NCBI GenBank assembly: GCA_009731375.1
Contig: BJOX01000177.1
Location: 269,744 to 329,506 of the forward strand
DNA: 59,763 nucleotides
Source of the DNA: Paulinella micropora
Lineage: Eukaryota > Cercozoa > Imbricatea > Euglyphida
Direction of reading: 5' to 3'
Shown here in pieces: positions 47,662-59,763 of this stretch. Both the position numbers and the translations under genes were made by a program. The notes under the pieces were generated by a model. It was given only the letters and a program-made list of their open reading frames with translations. It was not told where the DNA came from and ran no database searches. The first letter of the stretch is position 1; every line of letters begins with the position of its first letter.

Positions 47662-48406
47662 GGTGATTTCTTTCTGCTTTGCCACACAGGCAACAGAGTG
47701 AATTTTCACTGACCTGTCTCACACGGGGACGTCAGACGAAAACAAATACTCCAACACAGCTCCCTCATAACTTTGATTGGTCTCAAGCAGGTGTCTCGTA
47801 CCCTCTAGCCCAATCAGTATCTGTGTGCTCACAAGGAGACATCAGATACAAACTCTCTGTCGTTCTTGCTGTTCTCACACAGAGACCAAGAAGAAGGAGG
47901 TGGACAGAAGAGTGAAGGAACACACACAAAACACAAACAAGCATAGGGACAGGAGCACAACACTCTACCCTTCTAGTTTGTGCATTTATCTGCATTATCT
48001 CACACATACGTCAGAGTATTTTTGCAACTCTCTGATCGTTTTCTAAAAGTAGATCTGAGAACCTATCCGACCGACTGTCGAGTTCTCAAGGAGAGCTTTT
48101 CTAGCTTCTCTATTACTATCTGTGTGTAGGTCCTAGTGCCTCATACTAGATACAATATAGAAAAGAAGGAGGAGAAAGTCATCTGAGTAAGGAAAACAAG
48201 AAATCGGAGAAAGTCTCAAAGACTATTTTTCTCAAACAAAAACAAACATACAAACAGTGTTTCATAGATGACAGGGAATCTCACTCTACCCTCTCAATTA
48301 GTTTCTCTCTTCACTAGTCAATCGACTGAAGGAGGAACAGAACACAAACGAACAAAAACCAAACATAGAAGCTGACACTGTCCTCCTTAATTACTACTAC
48401 GACATC
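47662..48406 (+). other. Retrotransposon 5' untranslated leader
   Basis: No convincing gene. It probably holds packaging signals. Confidence 0.5.
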
Positions 48407-51072
48407 ATGTCGACAGAGACCGCCGAAGTGAGTGAATTCTCGGAGGCAGAACAAAGAAGACAAGAAGAAGAAGCAGGAGGAGGAGGAAGAGGACTGAATG
48501 AAGGAGGACGAGGAGGAGGAGGAGATGAAGAAGTAGGAGGAGGAGTAGAAGAGGGCTGGGATGATGAAGGAAGATATGGAGGAGACGAAGATGAAGGAGG
48601 ATTTGAACAAGAAGAGACGGGAGGAGGAGGAGCATATGGTAATCCCTTACCACCTGCCTACACGGGAGGAGGAGGACGAAAAATGATCGACTTGATTCAT
48701 AGTGATGGAGAGTAGATCGCAGTGGAGGAACAACAGTGGGTGCAAGACCACTATGACCTCACTAAAAAAAAGTTTGATAACAAGATGGGGGGAGAGAAGG
48801 ATACCTATGTGTGGATCCCTCAGGATCAAAGAAGAGACAAAAATCGTGTTAAAAGGATGTCTATATCCTATTATCAAACACAGCACAGCTCCTCGGCAAA
48901 CTGGTCTCTGATCCAGAAAAGAGAAAGAAGATACAGCATATCAAGTTTGGGGACACACACACCCACCTTGAATTACTCGATGCTATCTTTGGGGTGTACA
49001 CTCAAACCCTGATTTGGGAACGTACATACGGCCCACGATGTGAGGGTTACCTCCAGTACACAAACCCAAGAGCAACGGCCAGATTCCTCGCGACTGGTCA
49101 GGAGGCAGTCGATGTAACAAAAATGAAGACCAATCTGGGTTCGAAAAACTCGAGTGGCATATTTCATTTTTTTACAATGGAAATAAAGGCCTTGGAGGAG
49201 GGGAAGGCAGAGATGGAAAAAAGCATTAAGGCAGCAGGAGAAACTCATCCTGTGATTGATGAGTTAGAGAAGACCGACAGAGTTCTGACCAAGATCAGAC
49301 TGTTGATGGGTGCGTTACTGCACAAGGAGGCATGGAAGAGATGGATTCCTACCAAGGATCACTCTGTCCTTAAATCACTTAGTAACGCACCACCGGTCGC
49401 CAACAAAGCAGGTGTTGACCAATATGTGGAGAAATATAATTTTCTCAGATCTGCTTCTGAATTGGTGGCCTTTATCACTCATGCTCAAAAGCTGGTGATA
49501 TCTGAGAAGAAGAAGGCGAAAGAGAATGAGGAGTTCGAGAAGACGATGAGACTGGAAAGAATGAAAGCAAAAGTGAGTGGTGCAAAGACACACCCTCCGA
49601 CATATTTGACCCCACCAGCTCCTGCCCCACCAGCCCCTGCACCCTCGGGCTCAACTACGGTGGTGGTCACAAACACGGAGAAGAAGGACAGACAGAACAT
49701 CATAAATGCCTTCAAGGGGAAGAAAGGAGGAGTGGCAAGTCTCATGCTATATGCCAAGACGAGCTCAGACAAAGACTCTGATGCTTCGCTTTTGAGCAAG
49801 CTCAAAGAGATCAATGCCTGCATGAAGGCTTTTCCTTGCGACGAAACGCAGGAATACGAGGCCCTTGTTACTGTTTTTGACCAATCTCTAGTCTCGGAGG
49901 GATTTGATCTGACACAGTACAAGTTTTTGAGAAAGAAGGAGGAGATTAAGAGAAACAATGCAACAGGCCTAGACGCTCAGTGTGAACTGGCGGTGGCCAC
50001 ACTCATTTCATATTTTCAATCTCATGGATACCAGCATCTCTGCACTGGTACTCTCATAGGATTTGAAATCTTTGAGACAGTGGCGATGAGTTTGAGGAGT
50101 GCTGTTGGCTTGGCGGCGACCCTTACGGAGGTAGTTTCCTCCTATGGGCTATTCTATGGCCGCAAGTCGATCATCCTCTATTTCTTTTCGGCGTTACACA
50201 CAGTTAACCCGAGTAAGCTTACTCAGCTCATACAACAATGCTCGACGTTTAGCTCAGTGAAGTCCAAGAACTTCCTCGAGACACACGTGTTCGAAAATAC
50301 GGTTCAAAGCGTTGCTCCGTCAGCACTGTTTCAAGAAGTGATGAGTGCATGCTCAAACATGGACTCGCTCACGGAGGCACATACGGCACAGGCAGGCGGT
50401 GTACCTGTTGGCGCACAAGCCACGTACACAAACAGAGTTGCCGGTTGGAAGAGACAGAGAGAGCCAGACCTGAAGACCGCATGTTGGAGGTGGTTCGCGG
50501 GCTTGCAGTGTAAGGCACAGATGGAGAACAGAGACTGCTCTTTCAATCATGATAGGCAGAACCCAACAGCAAGGGCAAATTTTCTGAGCAGGACGGAAGG
50601 CAAGGAACCGGGCCTTTTCAATATGCTTCAGATTGCCAAGGCGAACGAAGGTTGGTACGCCAATATGTGTGATGATGAGGAGTTACGACAGGCGATCATT
50701 GCCTATGTGGAGAGGATGAAGGAGAAGAAGGAGGAAAGGGAGAGACAAAAGAACCTAAAGGCCTCTCAAAGAGGACGAGGAGGAGGAGCAGGAGCAGGAG
50801 GACGAGGAGGAGGAGGAGGAGGACGAGGAACATGGAGAGAAGCCTCGAGGTGGCAGGGAACCCCTCAGAGAGGAAGAGGAGGAGGGGATATACCCCTTAT
50901 GGAGGGAGAGCTGTTCGAGCTCCAGCCCCCCCACCAAGGAGGAGGAGGAGGCTCATGGGCAAGCTCCAACCCGAATTTCGGTCGAGCTCAGGCCTACAAC
51001 ACTGCCTCGGAGACCGATACGTCATCCCACCCGGACATTACTCAAGGTAATCGTTTCGAGGTGGTGGAATGA
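48407..51072 (+). pseudogene. gag: gag with CCCH finger, one stop and one frameshift
   Basis: The frame from ATG 48407 is Glu/Gly-rich and meets an in-frame TAG at 48713-48715. It continues to about 48890, then shifts to another frame that is open to 51072 (KFGDTHTHLELLDAIFGVYTQ belongs before the ATG at 48994). The middle is helical and capsid-like. Near 50484-50550 CWRWFAGLQCKAQM and CSFNH form a C-x8-C-x8-C-x3-H finger, unlike the CCHC knuckle usual in gag. The C-terminal end is RGG-rich (RNA-binding). It would package the retrotransposon RNA if intact. Confidence 0.75.
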
Positions 51073-52148
51073 CTGGAGGGGGAAGAAGAGAGGAAGGAGA
51101 AGACTGTGAAGTTAACCCTAAAATCACAGTGCTTTTTAATGCTGTTGTGCAGACTGGGCCAACGCTTCCTCAATCTGAATACAAAGATGTGGGTACACAG
51201 AGACTGCAGCCGCAAGGTAGTCTCATACCCGTTCATACATCACGGTTACCAATGATAACTGATGCAAATAGGAAGGCGAGACTTGCGATGGAGGCGAGGA
51301 GGCCAATGGCAGACGTATCGTCTCGGCCAAACAAACAACCACGAACAGACTCAATGTCTACGATCGCGGCGGGTGGCGAGCAAAACGACAATGTGTGTAC
51401 TCAAGTACCACAGGACAATGTCGCTCACATAGTAAACGCACCAGTACCGCAGAATAAAAAAAATGTTAATGAGGTGAAGCAGGAGGAGAAGAAGGAGGAG
51501 TTGAAAAACTTAGAGACAAGACTCCAAAATTTGGAACGTAAAGTTCTTGTTCTCGCAGCCAATATACACAGGCCCGATGCTCTGTGTTATACGGAACTTT
51601 ATTGTGAAACATTGAAGACAATATTAAAAGTTGGTAATGATACGATGGCGAATATTAATATTGTCGGCCGGAAGTTTTTTAATCGATACCAGGACTGGGT
51701 GAACGGAAATATGAAAAATTCGACTGGCACTCTGAAGGGAGTGGGTAGCCGGACGGTCATCACGGGAATCATCACACTGACATTTAAATTAAAATCCGCA
51801 CGAGTATACCGCATGGACCTTTATGTCGTCCCCGGTTACCACGGGTCAATATTACTATCGTATGACCAATTGGCTACGATGGGGGCTGTGATTGATTGCG
51901 CCGCACGGCGAGTGATATATGGAGTAAAAAGAGGGGAAAAGAACGATATTGATCCCTTCAACGCTACTGACTCTTATGAGGCTTATGAGCTGAGTCTAGC
52001 GACGGATCACAAAAAGATGGCCATCGCACATGAGGCACTTGAGGTGTACGTTCACCCCCATGTCGTAAGACCGGATGAGCTGTCCTCGACCGACAATCGG
52101 GAATCCCAAGTGTGCACTGTCACAGTTCCGACATGCCATTGGGACTAA
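51069..52148 (+). CDS. Retropepsin-like aspartic protease region
   Basis: Starts 4 bp inside the end of gag in another frame, as if expressed by frameshift or reinitiation. The N-terminal part is disordered and ends in a coiled coil (ETRLQNLERKVLVLAAN). The protease fold runs from LKVGNDTMANINIVG to GSILLSYDQLATMGAVID, the usual flap and second-half pattern. The catalytic triad reads Asp-Thr-Met instead of Asp-Thr/Ser-Gly. Confidence 0.7.
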   Translation: MTGGGRREEGEDCEVNPKITVLFNAVVQTGPTLPQSEYKDVGTQRLQPQGSLIPVHTSRLPMITDANRKARLAMEARRPMADVSSRPNKQPRTDSMSTIAAGGEQNDNVCTQVPQDNVAHIVNAPVPQNKKNVNEVKQEEKKEELKNLETRLQNLERKVLVLAANIHRPDALCYTELYCETLKTILKVGNDTMANINIVGRKFFNRYQDWVNGNMKNSTGTLKGVGSRTVITGIITLTFKLKSARVYRMDLYVVPGYHGSILLSYDQLATMGAVIDCAARRVIYGVKRGEKNDIDPFNATDSYEAYELSLATDHKKMAIAHEALEVYVHPHVVRPDELSSTDNRESQVCTVTVPTCHWD

Positions 52149-52193
52149 AAAGTCTATTGATGACTTAATCGAGAAGCGAAAGGAGGAGATTAT

Positions 52194-55100
52194 ATGTGTC
52201 GCACAAAGAAGCCCGTCGTTGGCGAGATTCGCGGAAGAGTAGGAACAGATGTCCATATTACTAACGGATACTGTTTCCATGCAAAAGTAGAAAAAGAAAA
52301 AAGGGAGGCGTTTGTACCAAGGAGAACGGGGCGAATCCCGGATACTCCACCAGAAACTATTAAAAGTTTTATTACTGATTTCTGGGGTGACGAGCAGACG
52401 TGGCCGCGTTCACTAATTGAAGTGAAGAAATGCTTACGGCTTTATTCGAAAATAATAAGCCGTATACTATTATCCTGCCATATTATGAGAAGGCGATATG
52501 GGCGCAGGAAATAAGGGACCGGCTTATTGATCATCCTATACCGATACCCTCTCGCAAGCAACAGCTAGTGGTGGCTTGTCGTATGGGAACTCGTGAGCAG
52601 AGCAGTGCATACAAGCGGAAGCTCAGAGACCTCGACAAGTTGAAATTGATACCGCAAGCATTCACATGCTTTGATGGTTTTTACACCCGTAAAGCTCCTT
52701 TGCAATACGCGAGACTCATTGACATGCTGGTGGAGCTCGGTAAAGATGATGAGCCGGACACGGTCACGTATGAAAAGACGGGCCTAGATGATGTCTCGGA
52801 AGAGGACTTAGGCTTGGAGGAGGACAGAGAACCCCTCAAGCAGCATAAGCAGATGTCTGATGAAGATTTTCAAGAGGCGGCGCGGAAAATATTGGAAGAA
52901 GGAGTAGGCACGGAGAAGGAGAAGGAGCTTTTAAAAGCCAAATTAGAGGCGAACAAGGAAATTTTTGACCCTCCACATGCAGGTGGTGTCAAGCCTGAAG
53001 ATTTCACTGCGGTTATTTACAAAATACCGGGTGCGGAGCCGTCACCGGCACCACGAAGGGCGAATTTGAGTATACATGAGGCGAAGATAGCGGAGGAGCT
53101 AGCAAGACAGCTGCTCAATGAGGACTTTATTGAGAGATCAACATCCTCAATAGTCTCACAACCGAGAATAGTGCCGAAGCCAGGAGGAGAATGGCGCCTG
53201 ACAGTTAACTATGCTCGTGTTAACAAGGTGCTGGAGGAAGAGAGAAATCCTCTCCCGACATTAGAAGAAGGAAGGAGAGTACTGCGGAATGCAAAATTCT
53301 ATTCGGTCATTGACCTTAAGAATGGCTTCTGGCAGATACCACTGGAGGAAAAGTCCAGATGGCTGACGGCGTTTGTGGTGGGTATGGAAATATACCAATG
53401 GAAAGTGCTTCCGATGGGCCTCAAGCAAGCCCCAGGACTTTTCCAGAAGGCGATGCAGAAGATGTTGAGCAGTCAGTACGATGATTTGTCTGACGGTGGC
53501 TTTATGAGAAGGCGGGGACAGAAGGCGGGAGAATATGCATTTTGCTATATCGATGACATTATCGTATACTCTAACACAATGGAGGAGCATATCGATCATT
53601 TGTCCGATATATTCAGGCGCATCGGAGCTTTTGGCCTGAAGTGCAATCTAAAGAAGTGTCAACTTGCCAAGACGAGTGTGACATACTTAGGGTACGAGAT
53701 CTCCCATAATCGAGTCTCGATATCCAAAGAGAAGAGGGAGGAGATTATGAATCGACCGATACCGAAGAACCGCACTGAATTGCACTCATTCCTTGCGATG
53801 GCGCAATACTATAGCCAGTTTATACCCGATTGGGGTGCAACACGGGCTAAAGTGGAGAAAATGATAGATTTTGGAGACTTTGAGAAGTGGGACGAAGAGG
53901 CTTTGCAAGCGTTTCATGCGCTCAAAGATCTCATTTACAAAGACCCGAAAGACGGAGGACTGGTGTTAACGATGCCCGACTTTACGAAACAATTCGTAGT
54001 CGATACAGACGCATCTAAGTTTGCGATTGGGGCTGTATTACAACAAGAGGATTAGGAGAAGAAATTACACCCAATCATGTTTATTAGTAGGAAGTTGTGT
54101 GTGGCGGAGAGAAACTATTGCATAAGGCAAAGAGAGGCGTTAGCGGTGGTGTGGGCCCTCAAGAGGCTCAGAGAGTATTTGTGGGGAGGACCTCAATTTA
54201 CTGTCAGAACTGATCATCATAACCTGTTATGGTTGATGAATCATGAACAGACTGGACGGCTGGCGCGGTGGCAAGCGTTCTTGTCTTGTTTCGATTTTAC
54301 AATGGTCCATCTACCGGGAAAGCGAAATGTGGTCGCTGATAGCCTCTCTAGGCTAGAGTTTAACTCAGAAGTATCGGCGTTGGTGTCCACGGTGGAGATG
54401 GAAGACTTGTCCACTGACAAGGTGTATGAGGTCAGCCACATTGAGGCGATGGAGATGGCGAGTGGAGTCCGATATGACCGCACAGGTCTACGGTACAGTC
54501 CACAAGGCCCGGATCACGGGATATGTTGTGAGCTACATACCCAGGAGGACGCTGAGTGGTCCTATGAGGTATATGAGAATGCGAAGGCGAACATAAGAGA
54601 GGAAGAGGAGACGCAGGAAGTTTATGCGGAGCCTCCTCAAGAGCGGAGAAGTGACCTAGACGATGACCCGGAAAGAATCGGGGTACGGCTAGAAGATGGT
54701 ACTATCCATATAGCCTCGCCTACCGCATGGAGGCAACAACAGGCTCAAGATCCGGAGTTTAAAGAACTGATACAGTTATATCAGAACCCGGATGAGCTAC
54801 GGATGACGAAAGCGATCAAAGATCAGATGAAGGAGATGGGATGGAGAGATGGTCTACTGTGGTACAAGGGCCTTCACGGTCGCTATGCGTCACAGCCGGA
54901 CAAATGGACCCTTTGGGTACCGGAGAGTCTGAGACGATTTATATTTGTCGCAGCCCACAATTGCCCACTTTTGGCGCATCCGGGTCGACAACGAACTCAT
55001 ATGTTCGTAGCGAGGCGATTCTGGTGGAAGAAGATGAAGGAGGAGATAGATCAGGCGGTGGATGCATGCATCCCGTGCAAGATAAACAAAACACCACTGA

Positions 55101-56809
55101 AGGCAAATTTCGGCCTGATTGGCGAATTTCCTCTTCATGCGGGGATGTTTGAGTTTATACACATTGATCATGTGGGACCTTTCCCAGAATCGAAGGATGG
55201 TTACAAATACCTCCTTACGGCTATTGACAGAGCCACCAACTATGTGTGGATCATCCCTGTCAAAGACGTTACCGGCAAGACGACGGCCGAGGCGCTGATC
55301 GATAGGATCATCTCACAGATCGGAGTACCAAGAAAGATATGTTCTGATCGAGGCTCGGACTTTAATAACGAGGTCATCGACAAACTATCTAAGTATTACG
55401 GGATGAAATGGCAATATGTTACTGCCTATAACCCGCGAGCAAATGGGAAAATCGAGCGGGTACACAGACCCCTCAAAGCCTCGCTAAAGATGTATTGCAC
55501 GAAGAAGGAGAATCAAAGAGCATGGGTCGAGGCAGCACCATCATTTGCGTTTGCAATGAACTGTCTACCCTCTACGGCGTTAGGAGGCTCGAAGAGCTCA
55601 ATCTCGCCATATCAGTTAGTATATGGGCGTGAGCCTGATATCCCGACTTCGCTCCTTCACCCAAAAGACACTTGGGCGGATGCGGATGAGTTGTTTGGGA
55701 TGAGACTTAGAGTGAAGATGGAGGCGGAACAAATAGTCAGGGCGCATAGAGAGGCGGAGCGCCGAAAGACTGATGCTGAAGGGGTGCGACAAGCGCACTT
55801 GGATCAGATCAAGTTCCAGGTCGGGGATATTGTACTATTGTACCATCCTCAAGTCCCGAAGGGAGTCAGCTCTAAGCTGTTCACTCACTGGAAAGGACCT
55901 TATCAGATTATGGAACAGACGGGACCTCTGAATTACAAGATCAGGGGTAGAGGGAAGGTGCAAATTGTGAATGTAAGAAGGCTGATTAAGTATGATCCCT
56001 TCTTACTGGAAGATGAATCCGTTGAGGAGGCGTTAAAACGGATGAAGGATGATTTCAAAGAGGTGCCGCCCATCCACAAGGAGGCTGGCATAGACCAAGA
56101 CGATGCTTATCGGGCACCGATAGCTGAGAAGGAGGAGAGTGAGGTGGACAGCAAGGAGAAGACTGACCGCATAAGCGCGGTGGGGACTCAGTCCAAGTCT
56201 CCGCGAGAGCATAGCGGAAAGAAGGAGAAGATCACAGAGGCGCAGCTAAGGAGAGCGCGGAATGATCTTATCAACGACCAACCGAGGAAGGCGATGAGGT
56301 CGATGAGATCAAAGGACGTCCACCAGGAGGAGGAGGGGACGGACACTGACCCAAACGCGGGCAACGTTGAGATTGTCCATGAGCGATGGAAGGAAGGCGA
56401 TGCGATAGCAACCATCGCATGGGTGAAAAATGTTTTCTATCTGATGAGACCAGCGGAACAACATGTCGCTGATGACACTCTCTCAGACTTATACTTGATG
56501 CGGGTCGTGGCGGTCCCACGACAGATGCGTGTCACACGGACACTCAAAATATCATCAGCCGCAAAGATAGTACAACCGATACTCCAGTTCTGGAGAAGTA
56601 TGGACCCGGTTGAGGATCCAAAGGCAAGACATTATCTGCCAGTATATAAAGACGCAAAAAGTCTCGAGACATGGGATGATACAATTACTCCCAGAGACAA
56701 GGATTACACTGCGTGGACCATTCAGACACTGCCAAGAGGAGTGCTTGATGTCCCTTTTGAATTATCGTTGGGCGGAATCCCTAATAAGATCTGGGACATT
56801 CTCGAATAG
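52194..56809 (+). pseudogene. pol: pol: reverse transcriptase, RNase H and integrase, interrupted
   Basis: The frame from 52194 shifts near 52425 to the frame open from 52430. Reverse transcriptase: GEWRLTVNYARVNK, FYSVIDLKNGFWQIPL, LPMGLKQAPGLFQ, catalytic YIDDII, YLGYEIS. RNase H: VVDTDASKFAIGAVL, an in-frame TAG at 54053-54055, then REALAVVWALKRL and RTDHHNLLWL. Integrase: zinc domain with paired His and CIPC, D,D,E core in FIHIDHVGPF, CSDRGSDF and NGKIERVHR, then a GPYQIMEQTGPLNYKI segment (GPY/F module). The C-terminal extension is charged. Confidence 0.88.
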
Positions 56810-57664
56810 TCAAAGTTTGATCTGACTTTTGTTGGTGGTCCTCCACCAGGTAAAGAAATCCGCGCCAGACGACGAAAGCAGTAACAAGGAAACTATTTTT
56901 CTTTATGTGTCTCAAACAAACTGGTTGATTGCCCACGGCGTATCATGATTTGATCATGCATCATCAGTTATCAATATGAATATTAAAAAGACTCAGTGAT
57001 ATAACTTGGCATTCGATCGCAACATACGAGTGCGAAAGGTCGATCGACGATGATACTACACCGTATACGGGGATCGCTAGTGTATTGAGCGATGGTGTTC
57101 CCGGGTATGACCCTTTCCAAGTCCTGGGATGATGTTCTCGAAAATGAAATGTTCTCTGAAATTTTCATTAAATTATTTTTTACGATAGATTATATACTGT
57201 CGTACCTGAGCACGGTCAATCTCTACTTGTGTCGGTATATCGCAGGGTCGGGTACATACACCTCGACTTCGGATATAGCTATTAGGACTGGCCACTATAT
57301 CATAGGATATCCGCCTTATACAAAGGGTATGTCATTAAAAAAGACAATGTACTTACGATCTCCCTGTGAATAATAATAATGATAATGCCACGTTGCTTGT
57401 ATTTTTTTTATTAATAGTACGTTTGTTCTTGACATACTGCCGAAAAAAAAAAAGAGATTGAGGGGAAGGAGTTCAAAAATCTACAAGAATGGCTGGAGAA
57501 TCCGCTTTGACGTGCAGTATGAGGATATATTTATCTTCTTTTAGCGTCTATCCGTGGGTCGATGCGCTGTGTGGCATGACTCCATAGCGCATACTATTTG
57601 CAGAAAGAAATCAGAAGGTGTATGACGAAAATGCTATTTCCGTCATAAAATCGGGAGGGGGTAC
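56810..57664 (+). other. Retrotransposon 3' untranslated region and polypurine tract
   Basis: No convincing gene. A purine run GGGAGGGGG (about 57653-57661) lies directly before the 3' LTR and fits the plus-strand primer site. Confidence 0.6.
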
Positions 57665-57877
57665 TGTAGGCATCACCCCCCGGATAGCTGGTAAAAAATA
57701 CATTTTCCTGGTGACAGGTGCACCAGCTTGTTTTTCAGCATTATTTGTCAGGATTGGACCTGATGCCATTTTATTCCTGGCTTCACTGAGCTAATATAAC
57801 GAGACATCATTCTCATCTTTTGAGGACTGTTTGGTTGTATTACTGACTTTTTACGAGCTATCATTGGGGCCATTACA
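57665..57877 (+). repeat. 3' LTR
   Basis: 213 bp, matches the 5' LTR apart from one deletion of about 24 bp and scattered substitutions. Confidence 0.9.
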
Positions 57878-59613
57878 TCATCATCATCATCATCATCGTG
57901 TTTCTTTGTTCGTCAGCTTAATTGATAGTTGGCTTTTAAGATGAGGGAGGTTGGAAGATAAGATAAGCCAGCATGTAATGGATAGATGATGGAGAGGACG
58001 AAGAGAGATGGAAAGCAATTGTTAGTAGAGAAAGGAAGANNNNNNNNNNNNNNNNNNNNNNNNNNNNNNNNNNNNNNNNNNNNNNNNNNNNNNNNNNNNN
58101 NNNNNNNNNNNNNNNNNNNNNNNNNNNNNNNNNNNNNNNNNNNNNNNNNNNNNNNNNNNNNNNNNNNNNNNNNNNNNNNNNNNNNNNNNNNNNNNNNNNN
58201 NNNNNNNNNNNNNNNNNNNNNNNNNNNNNNNNNNNNNNNNNNNNNNNNNNNNNNNNNNNNNNNNNNNNNNNNNNNNNNNNNNNNNNNNNNNNNNNNNNNN
58301 NNNNNNNNNNNNNNNNNNNNNNNNNNNNNNNNNNNNNNNNNNNNNNNNNNNNNNNNNNNNNNNNNNNNNNNNNNNNNNNNNNNNNNNNNNNNNNNNNNNN
58401 NNNNNNNNNNNNNNNNNNNNNNNNNNNNNNNNNNNNNNNNNNNNNNNNNNNNNNNNNNNNNNNNNNNNNNNNNNNNNNNNNNNNNNNNNNNNNNNNNNNN
58501 NNNNNNNNNNNNNNNNNNNNNNNNNNNNNNNNNNNNNNNNNNNNNNNNNNNNNNNNNNNNNNNNNNNNNNNNNNNNNNNNNNNNNNNNNNNNNNNNNNNN
58601 NNNNNNNNNNNNNNNNNNNNNNNNNNNNNNNNNNNNNNNNNNNNNNNNNNNNNNNNNNNNNNNNNNNNNNNNNNNNNNNNNNNNNNNNNNNNNNNNNNNN
58701 NNNNNNNNNNNNNNNNNNNNNNNNNNNNNNNNNNNNNNNNNNNNNNNNNNNNNNNNNNNNNNNNNNNNNNNNNNNNNNNNNNNNNNNNNNNNNNNNNNNN
58801 NNNNNNNNNNNNNNNNNNNNNNNNNNNNNNNNNNNNNNNNNNNNNNNNNNNNNNNNNNNNNNNNNNNNNNNNNNNNNNNNNNNNNNNNNNNNNNNNNNNN
58901 NNNNNNNNNNNNNNNNNNNNNNNNNNNNNNNNNNNNNNNNNNNNNNNNNNNNNNNNNNNNNNNNNNNNNNNNNNNNNNNNNNNNNNNNNNNNNNNNNNNN
59001 NNNNNNNNNNNNNNNNNNNNNNNNNNNNNNNNNNNNNGGGGGGATGAGGGGATGAGACGGAAGTGGGGTTTGTCGTAGGTTGGGTGAGCTACAGGGAGAT
59101 GGTTGTTTTTTAGCTTTTCTTTTTACAGCTTTTTGTTGCCCTCCGGCAAGTTAAATTGAGTCGGCCGGGCAATGGAGCAAGAATATCAATTTACCGGTAA
59201 GCTGACCGTTTTCCGACAACCCCATTTTTTTTTGTTCTAATGGAGAAAGGAGCGAGCATTTAGCGATTTTTGCGCAGTCTTTATTTTAATACGAAACGGC
59301 TCGTACTAGATTTTCTCCAGCTATGGACCATAGTGCCTTTACAGCTCTGACAGTCCTATCAATAAATTCTTTTCCATCAAAAGCTGCTGGTGCAGCCAAG
59401 TGGGCGGGACCGCGCGGTACGCGCCGGTGCGGTACCGCCCGGCACCTGGCCCCCGCGACATTTTTTTTGAAGGTTTCCTTTGAAATATGCTAGGAATTGA
59501 TATAAATATGATAAATTTAGCCCTTTTCTACATGAAAAAAAACAAGTTTGATTTATGCAGTGAGGGGGGGGGGGACCGATGAGTCCATCTGTCCGTCTTT
59601 CTACTTATTAATG

Positions 59614-59663
<50 letters not shown>

Positions 59664-59676
59664 TCTCTCTCACACA

Positions 59677-59763
<87 letters not shown>
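57878..59763. other. Host flank with assembly gap and CT microsatellite
   Basis: CAT repeats, then unique sequence, a 998-base gap (58040-59037), a GC-rich patch near 59400-59460 (CGCGCGGTACGCGCC type), and a CT/TCTC tract (59619-59763). No gene recognised. Confidence 0.7.

Larger units (their letters stand above)
47405..57877 (+). mobile_element. Ty3/gypsy-type LTR retrotransposon, decayed
   Basis: Two direct repeats (47405-47641 and 57665-57877) start TGTAGG and end TTACA. Between them lie gag, protease, reverse transcriptase, RNase H and integrase in Ty3/gypsy order. Both flanks are CAT repeats, so the target duplication is hidden. Several stops and frameshifts suggest it is no longer active. 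Confidence 0.92.

Overview
The window is nuclear DNA of a eukaryote, probably a unicellular protist or alga. It holds spliced genes with GT-AG introns, very long tetranucleotide microsatellites, and three large mobile elements. I cannot name the host.

Positions 171-21445 are an almost complete Polinton-like virus (PLV-1), about 21 kb, bounded by terminal inverted repeats of about 300 bp. It carries a retroviral-type integrase, a DUF5754-like protein, a long trimeric fibre with an S74 chaperone tail, two small membrane or secreted proteins, a packaging ATPase, an adenain-like protease, a penton, a double jelly-roll major capsid protein, a DUF3223-like protein, a class 3 lipase, and a family B DNA polymerase fused to a Pif1/RecD-like helicase. 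The penton gene is split by an 81-bp intron that contains a CATA microsatellite.

Positions 21826-26150 are host DNA. Short, well-separated coding islands reassemble into the N-terminal part of a GMC-family FAD oxidoreductase. Its introns are almost pure microsatellite, and at least two of its exons exist as extra tandem copies.

Positions 26646-44760 are a second, different Polinton-like virus (PLV-2). It starts with a near-perfect 400-bp palindrome and encodes a tyrosine recombinase that resembles telomere resolvases, with its own penton, capsid, ATPase, a giant PLA2-like virion protein with about 41 MPPQT repeats, and fibre. It has no recognisable polymerase or integrase and is cut off on the right inside a gene. 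The fibre/membrane/Cys-rich cassette is closely related between PLV-1 and PLV-2, while the capsid, penton and ATPase genes are very different, which suggests cassette exchange.

Positions 45029-46027 are the first exon of a host multicopper oxidase (minus strand); its remaining exons are not seen. Positions 47405-57877 are a decayed Ty3/gypsy LTR retrotransposon. The remainder is non-coding host DNA with a 1-kb assembly gap and a CT microsatellite.

Several viral genes are interrupted by assembly gaps (N runs) or single-base frameshifts, so the draft assembly, not only decay, may explain some breaks.
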